DNA from: Notospermus geniculatus
Taxonomy: Eukaryota > Nemertea > Pilidiophora > Heteronemertea > Lineidae
Length of the DNA stretch: 64,000 bases
Direction: 5' to 3'
Assembly (NCBI GenBank): GCA_002633025.1
Contig: NMRB01000668.1
Coordinates: 98,414-162,413, forward strand
The notes below the pieces were generated by a model. It was not told the DNA's origin and ran no database searches. It saw nothing but the letters and a program-made list of their open reading frames with translations. A program made the position numbers and the translations under genes. Position 1 is the stretch's first letter. Each line of letters starts with the position of its first letter. Positions 1-10,823 of the stretch are shown piece by piece.

Positions 1-10
1 GTCTCTGTTA

Positions 11-490
11 AGCCGCTCTCACACGTGCGACAATTTGCGTGCGATTGTATTTTTCTACGTTACGCAAACAATCGCAGAAATTATCGCAGATTTGTCGCAG
101 GCGTGTCGCAGAATTGTCGTAAACTTAACGATACTCAGCGTTTTTTGGCGTTCACTTGCGGTTGTTTGCGACAATCTACGATTATAGCTGCGACTATCTT
201 GCGACAATACGGGTTTTCTGTCTGCAGCCTTTTCAGTCGACACCGATAATTTGGGGTTGTAAACGATTTCTTGCGACATTGTGCGATATTTTGCGACAAT
301 CTGCGGTTGCTTTGCGATAGGTTGCGACAAGGTTAAATTTTTTGAACATTTCCAAAATTTTACGATTATTCGCGATTGCCTGCAATATTATCGCAAGGTC
401 TGCGATAGTTTGCGTTAATTTGCGACAGTTCACCTGCGATTGTCTATCGCAATTATACGCAGGCCAACTGTCGCACGTGTGAGAGTGGCT
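11..490. mobile_element. Harbinger-like MITE, TSD TTA
   Basis: Terminal inverted repeats AGCCGCTCTCACACGTGCGA (left) and its near-perfect complement at 471-490 are flanked by TTA at 8-10 and 491-493. A 3-bp TTA duplication is the signature of the PIF/Harbinger superfamily. The 480-bp interior has no coding capacity; it is packed with TCGCA/TGCGA words at roughly 10-15 bp spacing on both strands, which may be transposase binding sites. A second, truncated copy in the opposite orientation lies at 24681. Open frames here are by-products of the repeat. Confidence 0.85.
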
Positions 491-719
491 TTAGTGTAAT
501 GGCATCAGTGGAGTTAACGTCAGGCACAGCTTTATGAGAATTTGGGTTATATGTTGCCTATTCTGTATTTCTGGTTCTTGTTTCAGTTTCATGTACGTGT
601 GTCTTATGGTGATGGTGACCCCATTGTAGATGGCTCCGTTCCGTTGTTAATAAATCGTATAAACGAACCATATCTGCCGACTTCGAGACTTCGATTTACT
701 AGTGTCACGAAGAACCTGA

Positions 720-1690
720 GACCTGGTCAGTCTGCCTATCCCCCCAACAGGCTGCAGTTGATCCCTCGCCAACTGCGGCCTTACCCCGGAATGTCCATCC
801 CTTTCAAAAGAGACTGTCTATCCCCAGATAGACCAACAGAGGCGACCGCCTGTCCATCCCCAGGATAGATGCCACAACAACTGACCCCCGGTCAGTCTGC
901 CTATCCCCAGGAAATCGGCTGTCTATCCGGGACAGGCTGCAGTTGAACCCTCTCCAACTGCGACCTTCCCCCGGAAGGTCCGTCCGTTTCAAAAGAAAGA
1001 GACGGTCTATCCCCCGTATAGACCAACAGAGATGACCGCCCCCGGGTGGCCTGTCCGTCCCCGCGGATAGACGCTACATCCACTGACCTCCTGTGAGTCT
1101 GCCTGTCCCCCAGATAGGCTGCAGTTGATCTCTCACCAACTGCGACCTTCCCCCGGAAGAGGAATTATTTTTTGCCGAACTTTCACGAATGTACACTGTG
1201 CATTTTGTTGTTACTGTTATAGACGCTAGACGAGGGGCACTTCTTCGCGAGCAGACACTTTTTCAACGCACTTGGGGGTTGATTATGTCGTGGGGGTAAG
1301 GTTTAGGGATGGGGTAGAGTTATAGGTAGGGTTAGGGCTAGAAAAGAAAAGGTTATGGTTACGGTCAGCATTATATGGATATTAGATTTATTAAATAAGA
1401 CCTAGATTCAACCCCATCGCTACCAGCTGCATCGGTAGCTCAGTCGGATAGAGCTTTTTCCTAGTAATCCACAGGTCCCTGGTTCAATTCTCTTGTTTCA
1501 ACCCTTCTCCTCTCTCGTGTTTTCGTTTTTACTGAAAATACTATTAAGTCCGAAGAAAATTCCCGACAGGTTGGGGAAAACAAGTTCGCCCCCGGAAGGT
1601 CCGTCCCTTTCAAAAGAAAGAGACTGTCTATCCCCCGGATGACCACCCCCGGGCGGCCTGTCCATCCCATCGGATAGACTGTCAATCCCA
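720..1690. repeat. Tandem repeat, ~165-200 bp unit, interrupted
   Basis: The phrase GGTCAGTCTGCCTATCCCC begins units near 725, 888 and (diverged) 1093. Each unit continues with a CTGCAGTTGA..CTCNCCAACTGCG stretch, then CTTCCCCCGGAAGGTCCGTCC, then a TTTCAAAAGAAAGAGAC block. A partial fourth unit is at about 1588-1690, after an unrelated stretch (1165-1587) that holds the tRNA-like sequence. Short open frames (for example 542-868 and 804-1083) arise from this repeat and look non-coding. Confidence 0.75.
1428..1500 (+). other. tRNA-like sequence (tRNA pseudogene or SINE head)
   Basis: An A-box-like TAGCTCAGTCGG and, about 45 bases later, a B-box-like GGTTCAATTC are spaced as in a tRNA gene and preceded by a plausible 5' acceptor region. 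The anticodon arm and acceptor stem do not pair well, so I do not call a functional tRNA. It lies between two blocks of the tandem repeat. Confidence 0.45.
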
Positions 1691-1699
1691 ACCGAAAGA

Positions 1700-2940
1700 T
1701 TCCAAACTGAAACGCATGCGATATCCCCAGGTGGAGAAACCTTGCTGAAGAGAACCGCACAAGTCCCAAAGCCATGAAAGCATTGAGACCAACACCCAAT
1801 GTATGCATGCACTGCGTGGTAATCAGCTACGCTGTACAGGGTGTAACAAAGACGCGCGCACAGANCAAAATTTTCTTGGACGAGGTATAAGCCAATTGAC
1901 TATGAATAAGGACTTTAAAAAACAAGCCTTGCGATTGGGTGCTTACTGACCAGGGGGACCATGGCAGAAGTCAAACTTAGTCTCATGAATTTGGCCTTTG
2001 GAAGCCATTGAAAAACGTCCATATCATCAAAAGTGCTGAATAAATTTAGCAAGAACTTCCACAATAGTGTTTAACAAATGGCTATCTTTATCTCCCCGAT
2101 GTTTTTCAAAAAATTCAGTTGAGAATAAAACAGTTGACTTTTACAGCCATTTTTTGACAGCTGATTACATAATGTTGTCGTGAAAGCAATCACTCAAAAC
2201 CGCTGGAATTATTTGACCAAGGCATGGAAATTTCATATAACACAATCCCGATCAAATTTGGTCAATTTGTTCACAAGATATTCAAAAAAATGAGGTGTAG
2301 ATAAATTAATGCGGAGGGGTGTACGTGTAATTTTCGTAATGCAAACTTTTAATGTATTGGTGTCAGTTGGTTTTTCCTTATAATAATAATAATACTGTGC
2401 GTTGGATTTTGTCTTTCTGCCCGATGTCGCCGGCATTTAATGAAATTTTACTGCCTGGAAGGTTCATTCCCTCACGAACCAGCCAATTAAATTTACCTAA
2501 CGTTCGGCAGATTATTATGGTAGGCCTCGGATTGGCTTGATCAGAAATTGGAATGTTTAGTTAAGGGTATACCAGAGTGCTAAACTTGTAAATTTATGTC
2601 AAGAAGTGGTGTCTCCAAAAGCAGGCATGGAAATAGTTTTAATTAGATCTGCACTGCACATCATACTCTATGAAGTGCAGAGATACTGAATATGCAGACA
2701 GTACAAAGTCAGCATGCACCACTTATGCAATATATGATAAAACAATGCCCACTTTTGTGCAAATGTAGAGGACCACTCGTACAAGTATGTGGTACGAACA
2801 AACAACCAAAATGTAGTTAGGTCTTTAATGTAGGGCCCTACGTGCTGCTACCCTTCAACTTGGCTGTATCGCAGCAGAAAGGCAAAAAATCAATCATGGA
2901 AAATGAGTGAACTAGGCATTTCTCCATGATAAGTTCTATA
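1700..2940. other. No gene recognised
   Basis: AT-rich sequence with one N at 1865 and a short ATA/TAA microsatellite near 2382. No convincing ORF, repeat end or RNA gene was seen. Confidence 0.5.
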
Positions 2941-2945
2941 CTCAC

Positions 2946-3156
2946 CGTTGCAAGTGACTTCATAGAAATCATAGTCAGCATGTGGTATAATCCTTCCATA
3001 TGCCTTGTTAAAGCCGCATACCCGGTTTTGAATATCCGAATCAAACGACGGGCAACAATATGACGTCTCAGAAGCGCATGTTTTAAGACAGTCCATGACT
3101 GACACTTGAGTTTGCATGAACATATCATCACCACGATGAACACGACCGGGTATTTT
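2946..3156 (-). CDS. Candidate host exon, PAN/Apple-like cysteine-rich domain
   Basis: Read on the minus strand, an open segment is bounded by a splice acceptor (TTTTAAG at about 3157-3163) and a consensus donor GTGAGT at 2940-2945. The ~70-residue translation has the spacing seen in PAN/Apple modules: DCLKTC, then YCCPSFD, then RVCGFN, then YEVTC. Such domains occur in secreted or membrane adhesion proteins. No neighbouring exon of the same gene can be traced, so gene identity is unknown. Seen: ORF, splice sites, cysteine pattern. Inferred: PAN-type fold. It could instead be an exon of another cysteine-rich extracellular protein. Confidence 0.35.
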
Positions 3157-3545
3157 CTTAAAAGGAAGTTAAAACCATTTTAGGATTTTTACACAATTTA
3201 CACATTTTTGGCTGTGTTCCATCATTGTCAAAGTTTCATTCATATTTAATGTAAATCAAAATATGCAATTGTCTGAATTTCGATTGTGTGAATTTCAATT
3301 TTTGCACTAGCGTAGGCATGATAAAATCTCAGTAAAGTTCATATAACAAATTATGAGAGTTAAACATGATGGGCGGATCACCAAAGGCATTTTAACTGTT
3401 GTACATGTACGTGTAAAAATCTGCTAAAGCGCACGATCATCGCAATGATAAAGTTTGACGGAAAATCTGAACAAGTGATCATGTTGCGTGCGAATAACTG
3501 GCATTCTATAGACCAACAAAAGTAACCTTAATCGCCCGTAAGGGC

Positions 3546-3953
3546 ATGTTTATTTGTGCGGCTGTAGCATTTGTCATATTGCGTAGACCATTTCTAAGGC
3601 CGTCAGTGCCAAAGATGGATGGAATGCGTGCTTTGTTCGAGCTGGCTCAGGAAGAGGAGCAGTTACCTCCTCCGCGGGAGGAGAGGTTTTATGAGATACG
3701 GTTAGACCCGTGGATGAAATATAGAAAGTTCGTAAAATGTTACGGGATTTCAAACGAAACTTTCCGCTGGCTGCTTGGTGTGATAAAGGATGACCTGTTG
3801 CCTGCAACAAACAAGATTCATGCGCTGACCCCAGCAGAACAACTGCCTGTGGCGTTACGGTTCAATGCAAGAGCATCCTTCCAAACGGGCATAGGCGACA
3901 TGACTGGAGTATCGCAAGCAACCACCTGTCGGGTTATTCATCGCGTTACTGCT
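3546..3953 (+). pseudogene. PIF/Harbinger transposase, first-exon remnant
   Basis: The ~136-residue open segment carries the N-terminal region typical of HARBI1-like transposases: a stretch with RKFVKCYGISNETFRWLL, then LTPAEQLPVALRFNARASFQTGIGDMTGVSQATTCRVIHRV, a helix-turn-helix-like block. It ends at a consensus donor (GCT|GTAAGT, after 3953), so it looks like exon 1. The DDE catalytic exons expected downstream are absent within several kb; the nearest acceptor-like site (about 4039) opens a frame that soon stops. The start could be the ATG at 3546 or at 3615. It is therefore a fragment of a dead Harbinger copy, unrelated in position to the full element at 33.9 kb. Confidence 0.75.
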
Positions 3954-3959
3954 GTAAGT

Positions 3960-4980
3960 TGAGGGGCTCCTCTTTTTCCAACTATACAATTAGCTATTCC
4001 AGGATGCTTTAACCAATTTCAAAAAAAATATTTCACAGGTTGTCCATAATGTTATGTTGTATACATCACTACCTAAAGTTACGTAATGGCCCGAATTCCT
4101 CATTTGGCGAGTCAACAGTGACAAGAAATGGACATAGAAGCGATGTCAATTGACCAAACAAAATATGCTTTCCGATATTGAGATCGGAAACCATAAAATT
4201 TGATTACCGGTACCTTGTATGACAGCTGACCTGTACGAAAACATCTCTTGCCGCCTGCAAATGTAAATACGCGTAAGATGGTTCAGAGTGTTGCAGTTAT
4301 ACCCACAGGTCGAAAGTATGTAACGCAAACTGAAATTCATATCAATTGCACTGTTGGGATTGCGTGTAATATGTGTGAGGTTCTCAAAAAGTTGCTCATT
4401 AGTGAAAAGTACAGGCAACAACCGCAGAAAAAAGGGAAACCAACACAAAGAATGATTCAGATAAAGTTACGATGGCTACAGGTGGCGATTGACATCAACA
4501 CCTCGAGAGAAGGGAGATTTATTATTATTGTTATTATTATTATCATCATGTTTTTGACTATTAATTTAGGACTAGGAGATGTACTGGCAGGAAATCCGAA
4601 TTGTTATAAGCATTTTAAGTTAATAATTATTTCACGGAGGTGATAGCGGCGAATCAATTAATCAGTGATATGTGTAGTATACATTAGAACACGTGGTCTT
4701 CAGTTCTGACAATGCGTGGCATTAAGCCGTGCTGCTTGTCTGCTCAGAGAAGTCAAGTGACACAACCAAAAATCAACCGACGCACTTGTTTATGATGTTT
4801 GACGTAGCGGAGTAAATCTAAGGCTTACCCACCATCAGATTTAGCGACATGTAAAATAAGAATTGCTGATATAATGTTCACAATCATCGGCATCCTGCTG
4901 TCGTGGCTTCTTAAACGTCTGCCAGAAAAATAGTATTTGTTAGAAATCGCAGCCTACAGGCACGGCATGTTTCTACTAAA
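3960..4980. other. No gene recognised; TTA microsatellite
   Basis: Flank of the Harbinger fragment. A (TTA/TTG)n tract at about 4519-4550 creates an isoleucine run in an otherwise unconvincing ORF (4248-4643, TTG start). Nothing else was recognised. Confidence 0.45.
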
Positions 4981-4983
4981 ACA

Positions 4984-5135
4984 GATTCCGCTGGGGTTTG
5001 CGGCGCCGGAGCGGTTCAGTTTCACATGGTTTTTGGATAATCCTTCGATGGTTAAACAATATATGGCGTGTTAATTATCTCAGTGCCTGTGAAAACCGCT
5101 CCGGCACCGAAGCCGCAGCGGAATTCGCTGTGGTG
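4984..5135. repeat. Inverted repeat (hairpin element)
   Basis: ATTCCGCTG..GCGGCGCCGGAGCGGTT at the left pairs with AACCGCTCCGGCACCGAAGCCGCAGCGGAAT at the right, around a ~70-base loop. Probably a short non-autonomous element; no target duplication identified. Confidence 0.55.
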
Positions 5136-5498
5136 GAAAGAGGCCTTTACACAATTTATGAAGATGATTGCGGCAAAGCATGATCAATGATTTGTGCCTT
5201 TTTCTCTTCTTCATTACACACTTGACATATATTCCCGAAGCGAATATCTCCCAAACTTACCTAAATAAGAAAATCGATTTTGTAAATTGCGGTCGCTGAT
5301 GAACATCGGTAATCGACATAGAACTTCTGAGTAGGGCCTCATGTGATGTGAGGACTGTGACACTCCATCCCCAGGGCAGACGTAACCCCACGTTGTTTTC
5401 GACTGCTACTGCATCGGGAACTTCCAACGTTTGACGTCAGCTGTAATACTTGAATCACAAGGTAGACATACAACTACAAGGTAGACATACCGGTAAAT

Positions 5499-5974
5499 GG
5501 GCCGTATTTTAGAACGTTCCTTAACATTAAGGTCCATCTTAAATCTATTGTTCTCGATAGTTTTACTAATAGACTTAAGGTCGCCCTTAACTTTAAAGGG
5601 ATACTCCACTCATTGTGTAAAATTTTGAATTTTTGAAATATCATTAATACATTCAAATTCATTGATATCTGCAACATGTCAGATTTTTTAAAAATCGGCA
5701 AACTCATCAAGTATTTTAATTGAATCCCAATGGGACCATAGCACCATAGCACAGCATACATGATGTCATGCGTGCTCAATGCATATTTATGAGGGAACAA
5801 ACAATAGGCCTAGGCAGTCACAGAATTAGCTCATTCACTACAAAGGTCATACATGTAAGCCTATTGACACTAGTGGCATAACAATTCATGGCATTAGTCT
5901 CTATGGATTGATAAAAATTCAAAAGCTTACAATGAGTGGAGTCTCCCTTTAAGGAACGTTCTAAAATACGACCC
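5499..5974. mobile_element. Hairpin element (GGGCCGTATTTTAG arms), split by a nested MITE
   Basis: The left arm GGGCCGTATTTTAGAACGTT (5499) and right arm AACGTTCTAAAATACGACCC (ending 5974) are inverted. A second inner pair (CTTAAG/AAGGTC) flanks an apex containing CTATTGTTCTCGATAG near 5540. The right arm is interrupted at 5597-5948 by a TTAA-flanked MITE. Another copy with the same arms lies at 6630-6750 and a further partial arm at 6592. Confidence 0.7.
5597..5948. mobile_element. TTAA-flanked MITE (Kolobok/piggyBac-type target)
   Basis: TIRs AGGGATACTCCACTCATTG (left) and CAATGAGTGGAGTCTCCCT (right) are directly flanked by TTAA at 5593-5596 and 5949-5952. The surrounding hairpin arm continues across the insertion, which proves later insertion. 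TTAA targets are used by piggyBac and Kolobok; the AGGG terminus fits Kolobok better. No coding capacity. Confidence 0.8.
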
Positions 5975-6121
5975 ACAGCCTGCAGTTTCCTTTGAAGGTG
6001 CACATGCAGCACGCTCGATGTACTTAAAAGGTGCAAGTCTCTTTTTGCCTTCGCAGGCAATATCGATGAACGACAAGAGTAGTGTCTCAATTGGTGGCTC
6101 GTTATTTTTGCCTGCAAGAGA

Positions 6122-6330
6122 TCAAACAATAACCATGAACCAAAGAAAATCAACGGACTGTCCTACATGAGACACATTCAAAGTCACAGATTGGACGTTG
6201 ACAGTAGCATTTTGATCCTCATCTTCTCCTAGTAGATATCCCCAAATCCCACGTGTATTGGCTGTGTCATAAGTTAGACTACACCACTGTCCGTGGATAC
6301 TTTCGCGCTTGATTATGTATTCGCCCACAT
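6122..6330 (-). other. Short unassigned ORF on the minus strand
   Basis: A ~68-residue open frame (GTG as first codon) has protein-like composition, including WCSLTYDTANTRGIWGYLL, and two N-glycosylation-type sites. There is no clear splice acceptor and no family recognised. It could be an exon fragment of a secreted protein or chance. Confidence 0.15.
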
Positions 6331-6629
6331 CGGCCAGAGCAATAATACAGTATAATGTAGAAATGTTATCTGTGAATGTTTCTGTGGGTGAGTGTGATGT
6401 GTCCCCTACGGTGGCCCAAAAGTGTCATGCATACAGTACGCCTACAGGGCACAATTGACTAATCCCTGAATCCGCGCACCCTACGCGAATCATTCTCGTA
6501 GGGTTCGCGAAACTAAATCGCCACACTGCGCGCAACGTTCGTGTAGGCTTCGCGCAGGGTTCGCGTGGCCTACGCAAAAATCAGTGGGTCGTATTTTAGA
6601 ACGTTCCTTAACGTTAAGGCCGACCTTAA

Positions 6630-6750
6630 GGGCCGTATTTTAGAACGTTCCTTAACAATAAAAGGTCCACCTTAAATCTATTGTTCTCGATGGTTTCACA
6701 ATACACTTAAGGTCGACCTTAACGTTAAGGAACGTTCTAAAATACGGCCC
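6630..6750. mobile_element. Hairpin element, 121 bp
   Basis: GGGCCGTATTTTAGAACGTT at the left pairs with AACGTTCTAAAATACGGCCC at the right; inner AAGGTC/GACCTT pairs continue the stem to an apex CTATTGTTCTCGATGGTTTC. Same family as 5499-5974. A partial arm just upstream (6592-6629) and an inverted apex fragment at about 6755-6785 show that several copies are clustered here. Confidence 0.8.
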
Positions 6751-6835
6751 ATAGTCTATTGTAAAACCATCGAGAACAACCTTACTGCTAATACTGTAAT
6801 CATGTGAGCCAACCAGTGGATTGGAGCGGATCCTA

Positions 6836-7252
6836 ATGGCCTGTACACACGATCCAACATGTTGGTCCAACTTTTTCGTCAAACATGTTTGATCAAATTT
6901 GGGCCCCCGCCGCACACGATCAATCTTTTTCATCAAACATTCTTACAAAAATGGCTGCCAGGTATACAGGATGATGTCATAAAATTCAGTCCCCACTGAC
7001 AATAATAGACGGGCTACTAAAAACTAGCAGTGAATGCGCTGGGCTTGACAGGGTCAATCATGCAACAAAAATCCTGCTCCCCTACACACGATCAAATATC
7101 CAAGTTCTGTCAAACAAAAATAGGACGAAACCTATTCTGCCAAATCATGTTGGATAGAATTTATTCCATCCAATTTTCCCGTCACACACAATCAAAATTG
7201 TTGGTCCAATTTTTGTTGTCCAATTTTTGTTGAGCGTGTGTATTGGCCACTA
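6836..7252. mobile_element. MITE with TGGCC..TACACACG ends
   Basis: Left end TGGCCTGTACACACGATC and right end complement TGGCCAATACACACGCTC are inverted. Internal words CACACGATCAA and TTGGTCCAA recur in both orientations near the ends. Likely a Harbinger-type MITE; the flanking triplets (TAA, CTA) do not match exactly. The BEL element inserted immediately to its right. A truncated relative lies at about 26836-26975. Confidence 0.6.
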
Positions 7253-7256
7253 TCAA

Positions 7257-8460
7257 TGTTTTGAATTGAGTGCTGAGTGCCACGCGGATGACTTCATCTA
7301 ATTTGCATAGTTGATTTAATTGCCCCTTGTTTACCGCCAAGTATAGCGTCATGACGCGGACGCATGCGCAACAGATTATGCCACAGCCGAGCAAGACGTT
7401 GCTCACCCGATTTCGAGCCTTTACGCGGCGAATTATGCCTGTTGAAAGCCCCAGGAGTAAAACCCTTCAGGTAACTAGAAACCCTAAACTACGATAAAAA
7501 ATAAAGCTGCCCTTTTTGTGTGTCAGCAATGAGTATTTACTGGTTTATTAGCACTTTTTAAGATCCACCTCCCCTCCTGAAAATCTCCTCTCGGTTCACT
7601 TGCGTCATGGCGTCACTATGGTCACCCGGAATGGGCCTAGCACGTGCTTCTTACTAATACCCCCATCACACTGAGCTAGTTCTCAGTATGTTCTTGAAAA
7701 TTTTGCCGAACGGGCTCAAACTGTGTGCGAACGGAGTGGACGTAGTGGCAACGTTTTACAGTCTTTTTACGAACTTCGTGGATGGGAAGGGTGCTCCAGT
7801 ACATCGAAGCATTATTTGGCCAAGGGTACACGTTCTAGCCCGTTTTACGATTTTTTTAGGACGGGGCAGGACGTTTTGAGAACGACTTCAGTGTGATGGG
7901 GGTATTATTCGGCCAAAGGCCGTTCCCGTTGTTCTTATTTGCACTGTATATAGTTCATGAGTTGGTTTGAATAATCATCTAGTCCGAGCATGCAGGTTGG
8001 TCTCCGTTTTAGGCCTAAGTCGTTCACTTTAGCGTTTTTATATGGGCGTTGCCCGTCCGTAGAGATTCGTGTTTAGTTACTAGGTTTGCCGTAAGATGGC
8101 GCGCAGTTTCGGTGTGTCAGGAGAAGTCGTCTGATGACTTTGTTACTACTAATGTCATTGTTTGAGCGTTTTCTTGAGAAATAAGACGAACATTTGTTAT
8201 TCCTAGTGTACCTGTGAGATTTAGAGTACATTAACTGACGTTAGGTTTAGACCTAGCTTTAGGTGTTAAATTCATATTGTGTAAGAGTAGGCCCATTCAG
8301 GCCTAGTTAAGGGTACAATTTGTAACTCCTTTACTTATGATTCCTTTAATTTTTGTATTTTCAGAACGCCACATCTTTCATTGTTGTTGAATAAATGATT
8401 GATGGTTGGAAGAATTACTCCGGAGGCTCGTTTTGTTCGCCCTGCTTCTCGTACAGACCA
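7257..8460 (+). repeat. 5' LTR of BEL element (contains MITE)
   Basis: Matches 13748-14706 nearly base for base over about 955 bp; the extra ~245 bp is mostly the MITE at 7658-7904. It starts TG and ends CA. A TATATGG box near 8038-8044 may be the promoter core. Confidence 0.92.
7658..7904. mobile_element. MITE inserted in the 5' LTR
   Basis: Ends TACCCCCATCACACTGA and TCAGTGTGATGGGGGTA are inverted. The 3' LTR gives the empty site CTTCTTACTTATTCGGCC, so the target was TTA (left copy now TAA, 7655-7657; right TTA, 7905-7907): Harbinger-type. The 63-residue ORF in it is not a gene. A related copy in reverse orientation is at 25308-25650. Confidence 0.85.
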
Positions 8461-8716
8461 AAGTTCTGAAGGCTTCTACTGTGATTGGTCAATAGACGTA
8501 GGCGGCGAAATACTTGAAGATGTCCGACGAAAGACAAGCCGAATCGTCTCCACGGGCGCTCCTGTCGAGCCCGTCGGGGGATAACAGTCATCACAATGAG
8601 GTTGACACCACGAATGAGCCCAGCCAGGCCCTCTCCGATCTGAAGACAAGACGCAGGGTGTTACGTTGCAAGATAACACGTACGATAAATAGACTGTCCG
8701 AAAAGATGAGTGCAGG

Positions 8717-8825
8717 GTTGGAGCTACCATTACTTTTTTTTAGCCAAAGTAAAGAAAATCCCTATTGTTCACACTACTGGGCTTTTCTTTACTTTGGCTA
8801 AAAGAAGACAATGGTAGCTCCAAGC
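8717..8825. mobile_element. Hairpin insertion in gag
   Basis: Left arm GGAGCTACCATT..TTAGCCAAAGTAAAGAAAA pairs with TTTTCTTTACTTTGGCTAA..AATGGTAGCTCC; each arm is about 47 bases and the apex is CCCTATTGTTCACACTACTGGG. It interrupts and shifts the gag frame. No target duplication was found. It shares the apex word CTATTGTTC with hairpins at 5.5, 6.6, 17.7, 25.5 and 42.9 kb although its arms are unrelated to theirs. Confidence 0.85.
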
Positions 8826-9198
8826 CTGGAGTGTTGGGAACGTCTCCAAATCCTGTCTTGAGAAGGAAATGGCTGTCCTTCGCAAGGAGTTTACTGATGC
8901 CTGCAGCGTGAACTCCGAAATGTTCATGATTCCGAGCGCTAACGTTGATGGTCGACTGGATAAGTGGGAGGAAGACGTCACCGATGTCTTCTATGACTTC
9001 GAAGAAGGAGTTGAGACATACCTTGCTTCGTTATCGGCCAGTGTCTCTTCGCAGCCACTCCAGTCATCAACGACTCGTCTGGTGGTATCGGAGGAAATCA
9101 ACGATAACAGAGGTCGTGCTAATGAGGGTGAAAACGTTCCCCCTCCTGGAGACAGTCCAGATCGAATGCCCGAAACTGATGGTAACGCCGATGGTAAT

Positions 9199-9285
9199 GA
9201 AACGAGAGATGATGCCGTCACTAACGAGACGAAAGATGATGCCGTCGCCATCGAGACGAGAGATGACGCTGTCGCTGACGAAACT
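9199..9285 (+). repeat. Short in-frame tandem repeat in gag
   Basis: Three copies of a ~27-bp unit encode the peptide repeats ETRDDAVT, ETKDDAVA and ETRDDAVA in the acidic part of gag. Unit length is a multiple of three, so the frame is kept. Confidence 0.8.
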
Positions 9286-10327
9286 CAGCCTGTAACTATG
9301 AACCCCCCTCCCGCGGTCGGTATTGGAACTGTGGATCATCAAGGTCAAGGACACTCTCAAAGAGCTGTTGAATCAAGTTTGTCAAGTGTAGAAACGGTGA
9401 ATTATTTCCCTGAGGTTAACACGCCTAGGCCCAATCTCTCAGGCCCAGGAACAACGCATGTATCATTCAATGCTACTACTACATTTAGGTTCTTCTCCCG
9501 TTCTTATGCATGCACCTGCTGGCTCTGCCTGCTCGGGTTTGTCTCAGTCTTCTGGTCGACATTTTGATTACTGGATTGATGAATTGATTGAGTATCAGGA
9601 GACCGTTCTCTTAAATAGTTCAGTTGATATGTCAGTAGCAGACGCCCTCTACAAACTAGAGGCAAGCAGAGATATACCTACCTTGAAGTTGAGTAAGTTC
9701 AATGGAAATGTGCTGTCCTATGTGGATTTTATAAATTGTTTCAAAATCCACATTCACGAAAAACCATTTCTATCTGATGACCTACGCATGGCGCAGTTGA
9801 AGATGCATCTGACAGGTGAAGCCGAGCGTTTGATCTCAGGTCTGGGTTCTGGTGGAATCATGTACGCGACTGCCCTCAAGATGATTAAAGTGCAATTTGG
9901 TCAGCGAAGTAGTATTGCTAGGGCATGTGTTGATAAGTTGGTCAAAGGGCCTAGAATCGGTAATAATGATCGCAAAGGTCTGCGAGACCTCTCACTGGAC
10001 ATTATCAATTCGCTCGCGACTTTACGCCGTCTCAATTATTACGCAGATGCTGACGCTTCTGAGACCCTACGACAAATAGTTAAGCGCCTTCCCGACCGAC
10101 TCATCCACAGATGGAAGAGCTTAGCTACTGAGACTCACGACCGCGGTGAGACACCAGGTCTATTGCACATCTCTGATTTTCTCCGGAAGCGTGTCAAGGC
10201 TGATTACGATCCAGATTTTGGCGATCTTGCTTGTGACAAACCAGGAGGAAAAGCCCCCTCCGCACCCAAGGTGGACCGTCAGAAGAGAGTGAACTCCACC
10301 CAACAGAAGAAACCGGTCAAGTGTTAC

Positions 10328-10823
10328 CAAGAATATATAACTCCAAATATGTGCCAAAAGTGAGTTTACTAATTTGCCTCTAGTTACCATGTAACTGAAG
10401 GGATCTTAATTTGTGAAGGCTTATTGTGTAGAGAAGATCATTACGAACAAAATGACACCTCCCGCAGTTATATGCGCTCAGAAATAACCGAGCTACAGAG
10501 TAGTTTTGAATGGACCATATTTTCGACAAATTGATATCGTACTTGATCTCTGGGTCGGGCACTCTGACCTAAACAACAAATCCATGGTTTCACCAAAATC
10601 AAAAAAAAAATGTATGCCAGTAATATGTCTGTAACTTTACATAAGAATATTGACATTATTCTAAATAATACAATTCAGTCAACAACCCTTAAATCTAAAC
10701 ATTGGTTATTTAATTAGAAGGCCTATGATTACCGTACGCCCTCTATTATCAGAAAAAGTAACCTAATGCCCACCCTTTTGATTGATTACTAAGTTGAACA
10801 TTCTTGGTACTTATATATTCTTG
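10328..10823. mobile_element. TIR element between gag and zinc knuckles, 7-bp TSD
   Basis: TIRs CAAGAATATATAA and TTATATATTCTTG are flanked by a perfect GTGTTAC duplication (10321-10327 and 10824-10830). Removing the element and one duplication brings the gag frame directly into the CCHC knuckle, which confirms the boundaries. A 7-8 bp duplication would fit hAT, but the termini are AT-rich and not diagnostic. No coding capacity. Confidence 0.85.

Larger units (their letters stand above)
8520..10327 (+). pseudogene. BEL gag, broken into three frames
   Basis: Gag starts at the ATG at 8520 (MSDERQAESS..). The first segment (8520 to about 8715) is a basic region with RVLRCKITRTINRLSEKM. After the hairpin at 8717-8825 the frame changes; the second segment (about 8826-9480) has an acidic domain and the repeat of 9199-9285. 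A further frameshift near 9480 leads to the third segment (to 10327), which carries the DUF1759-type gag core (LKLSKFNGNVLSYVDFINCF to KQLPDR-like LRQIVKRLPDRLIHRW). The CCHC knuckle region follows only after the insertion at 10328-10823. Gag normally assembles the virus-like particle in the cytoplasm; this copy cannot be translated as one protein. Confidence 0.85.

Noticed and set aside
542-1083. Overlapping ORFs on both strands, one beginning with a signal-peptide-like stretch
   Set aside because: Most of their length is the ~195-bp tandem repeat; both strands are open because of its composition.
4248-4643. 131-codon ORF with an isoleucine run
   Set aside because: TTG start, the Ile run is a TTA microsatellite, and no family resemblance.
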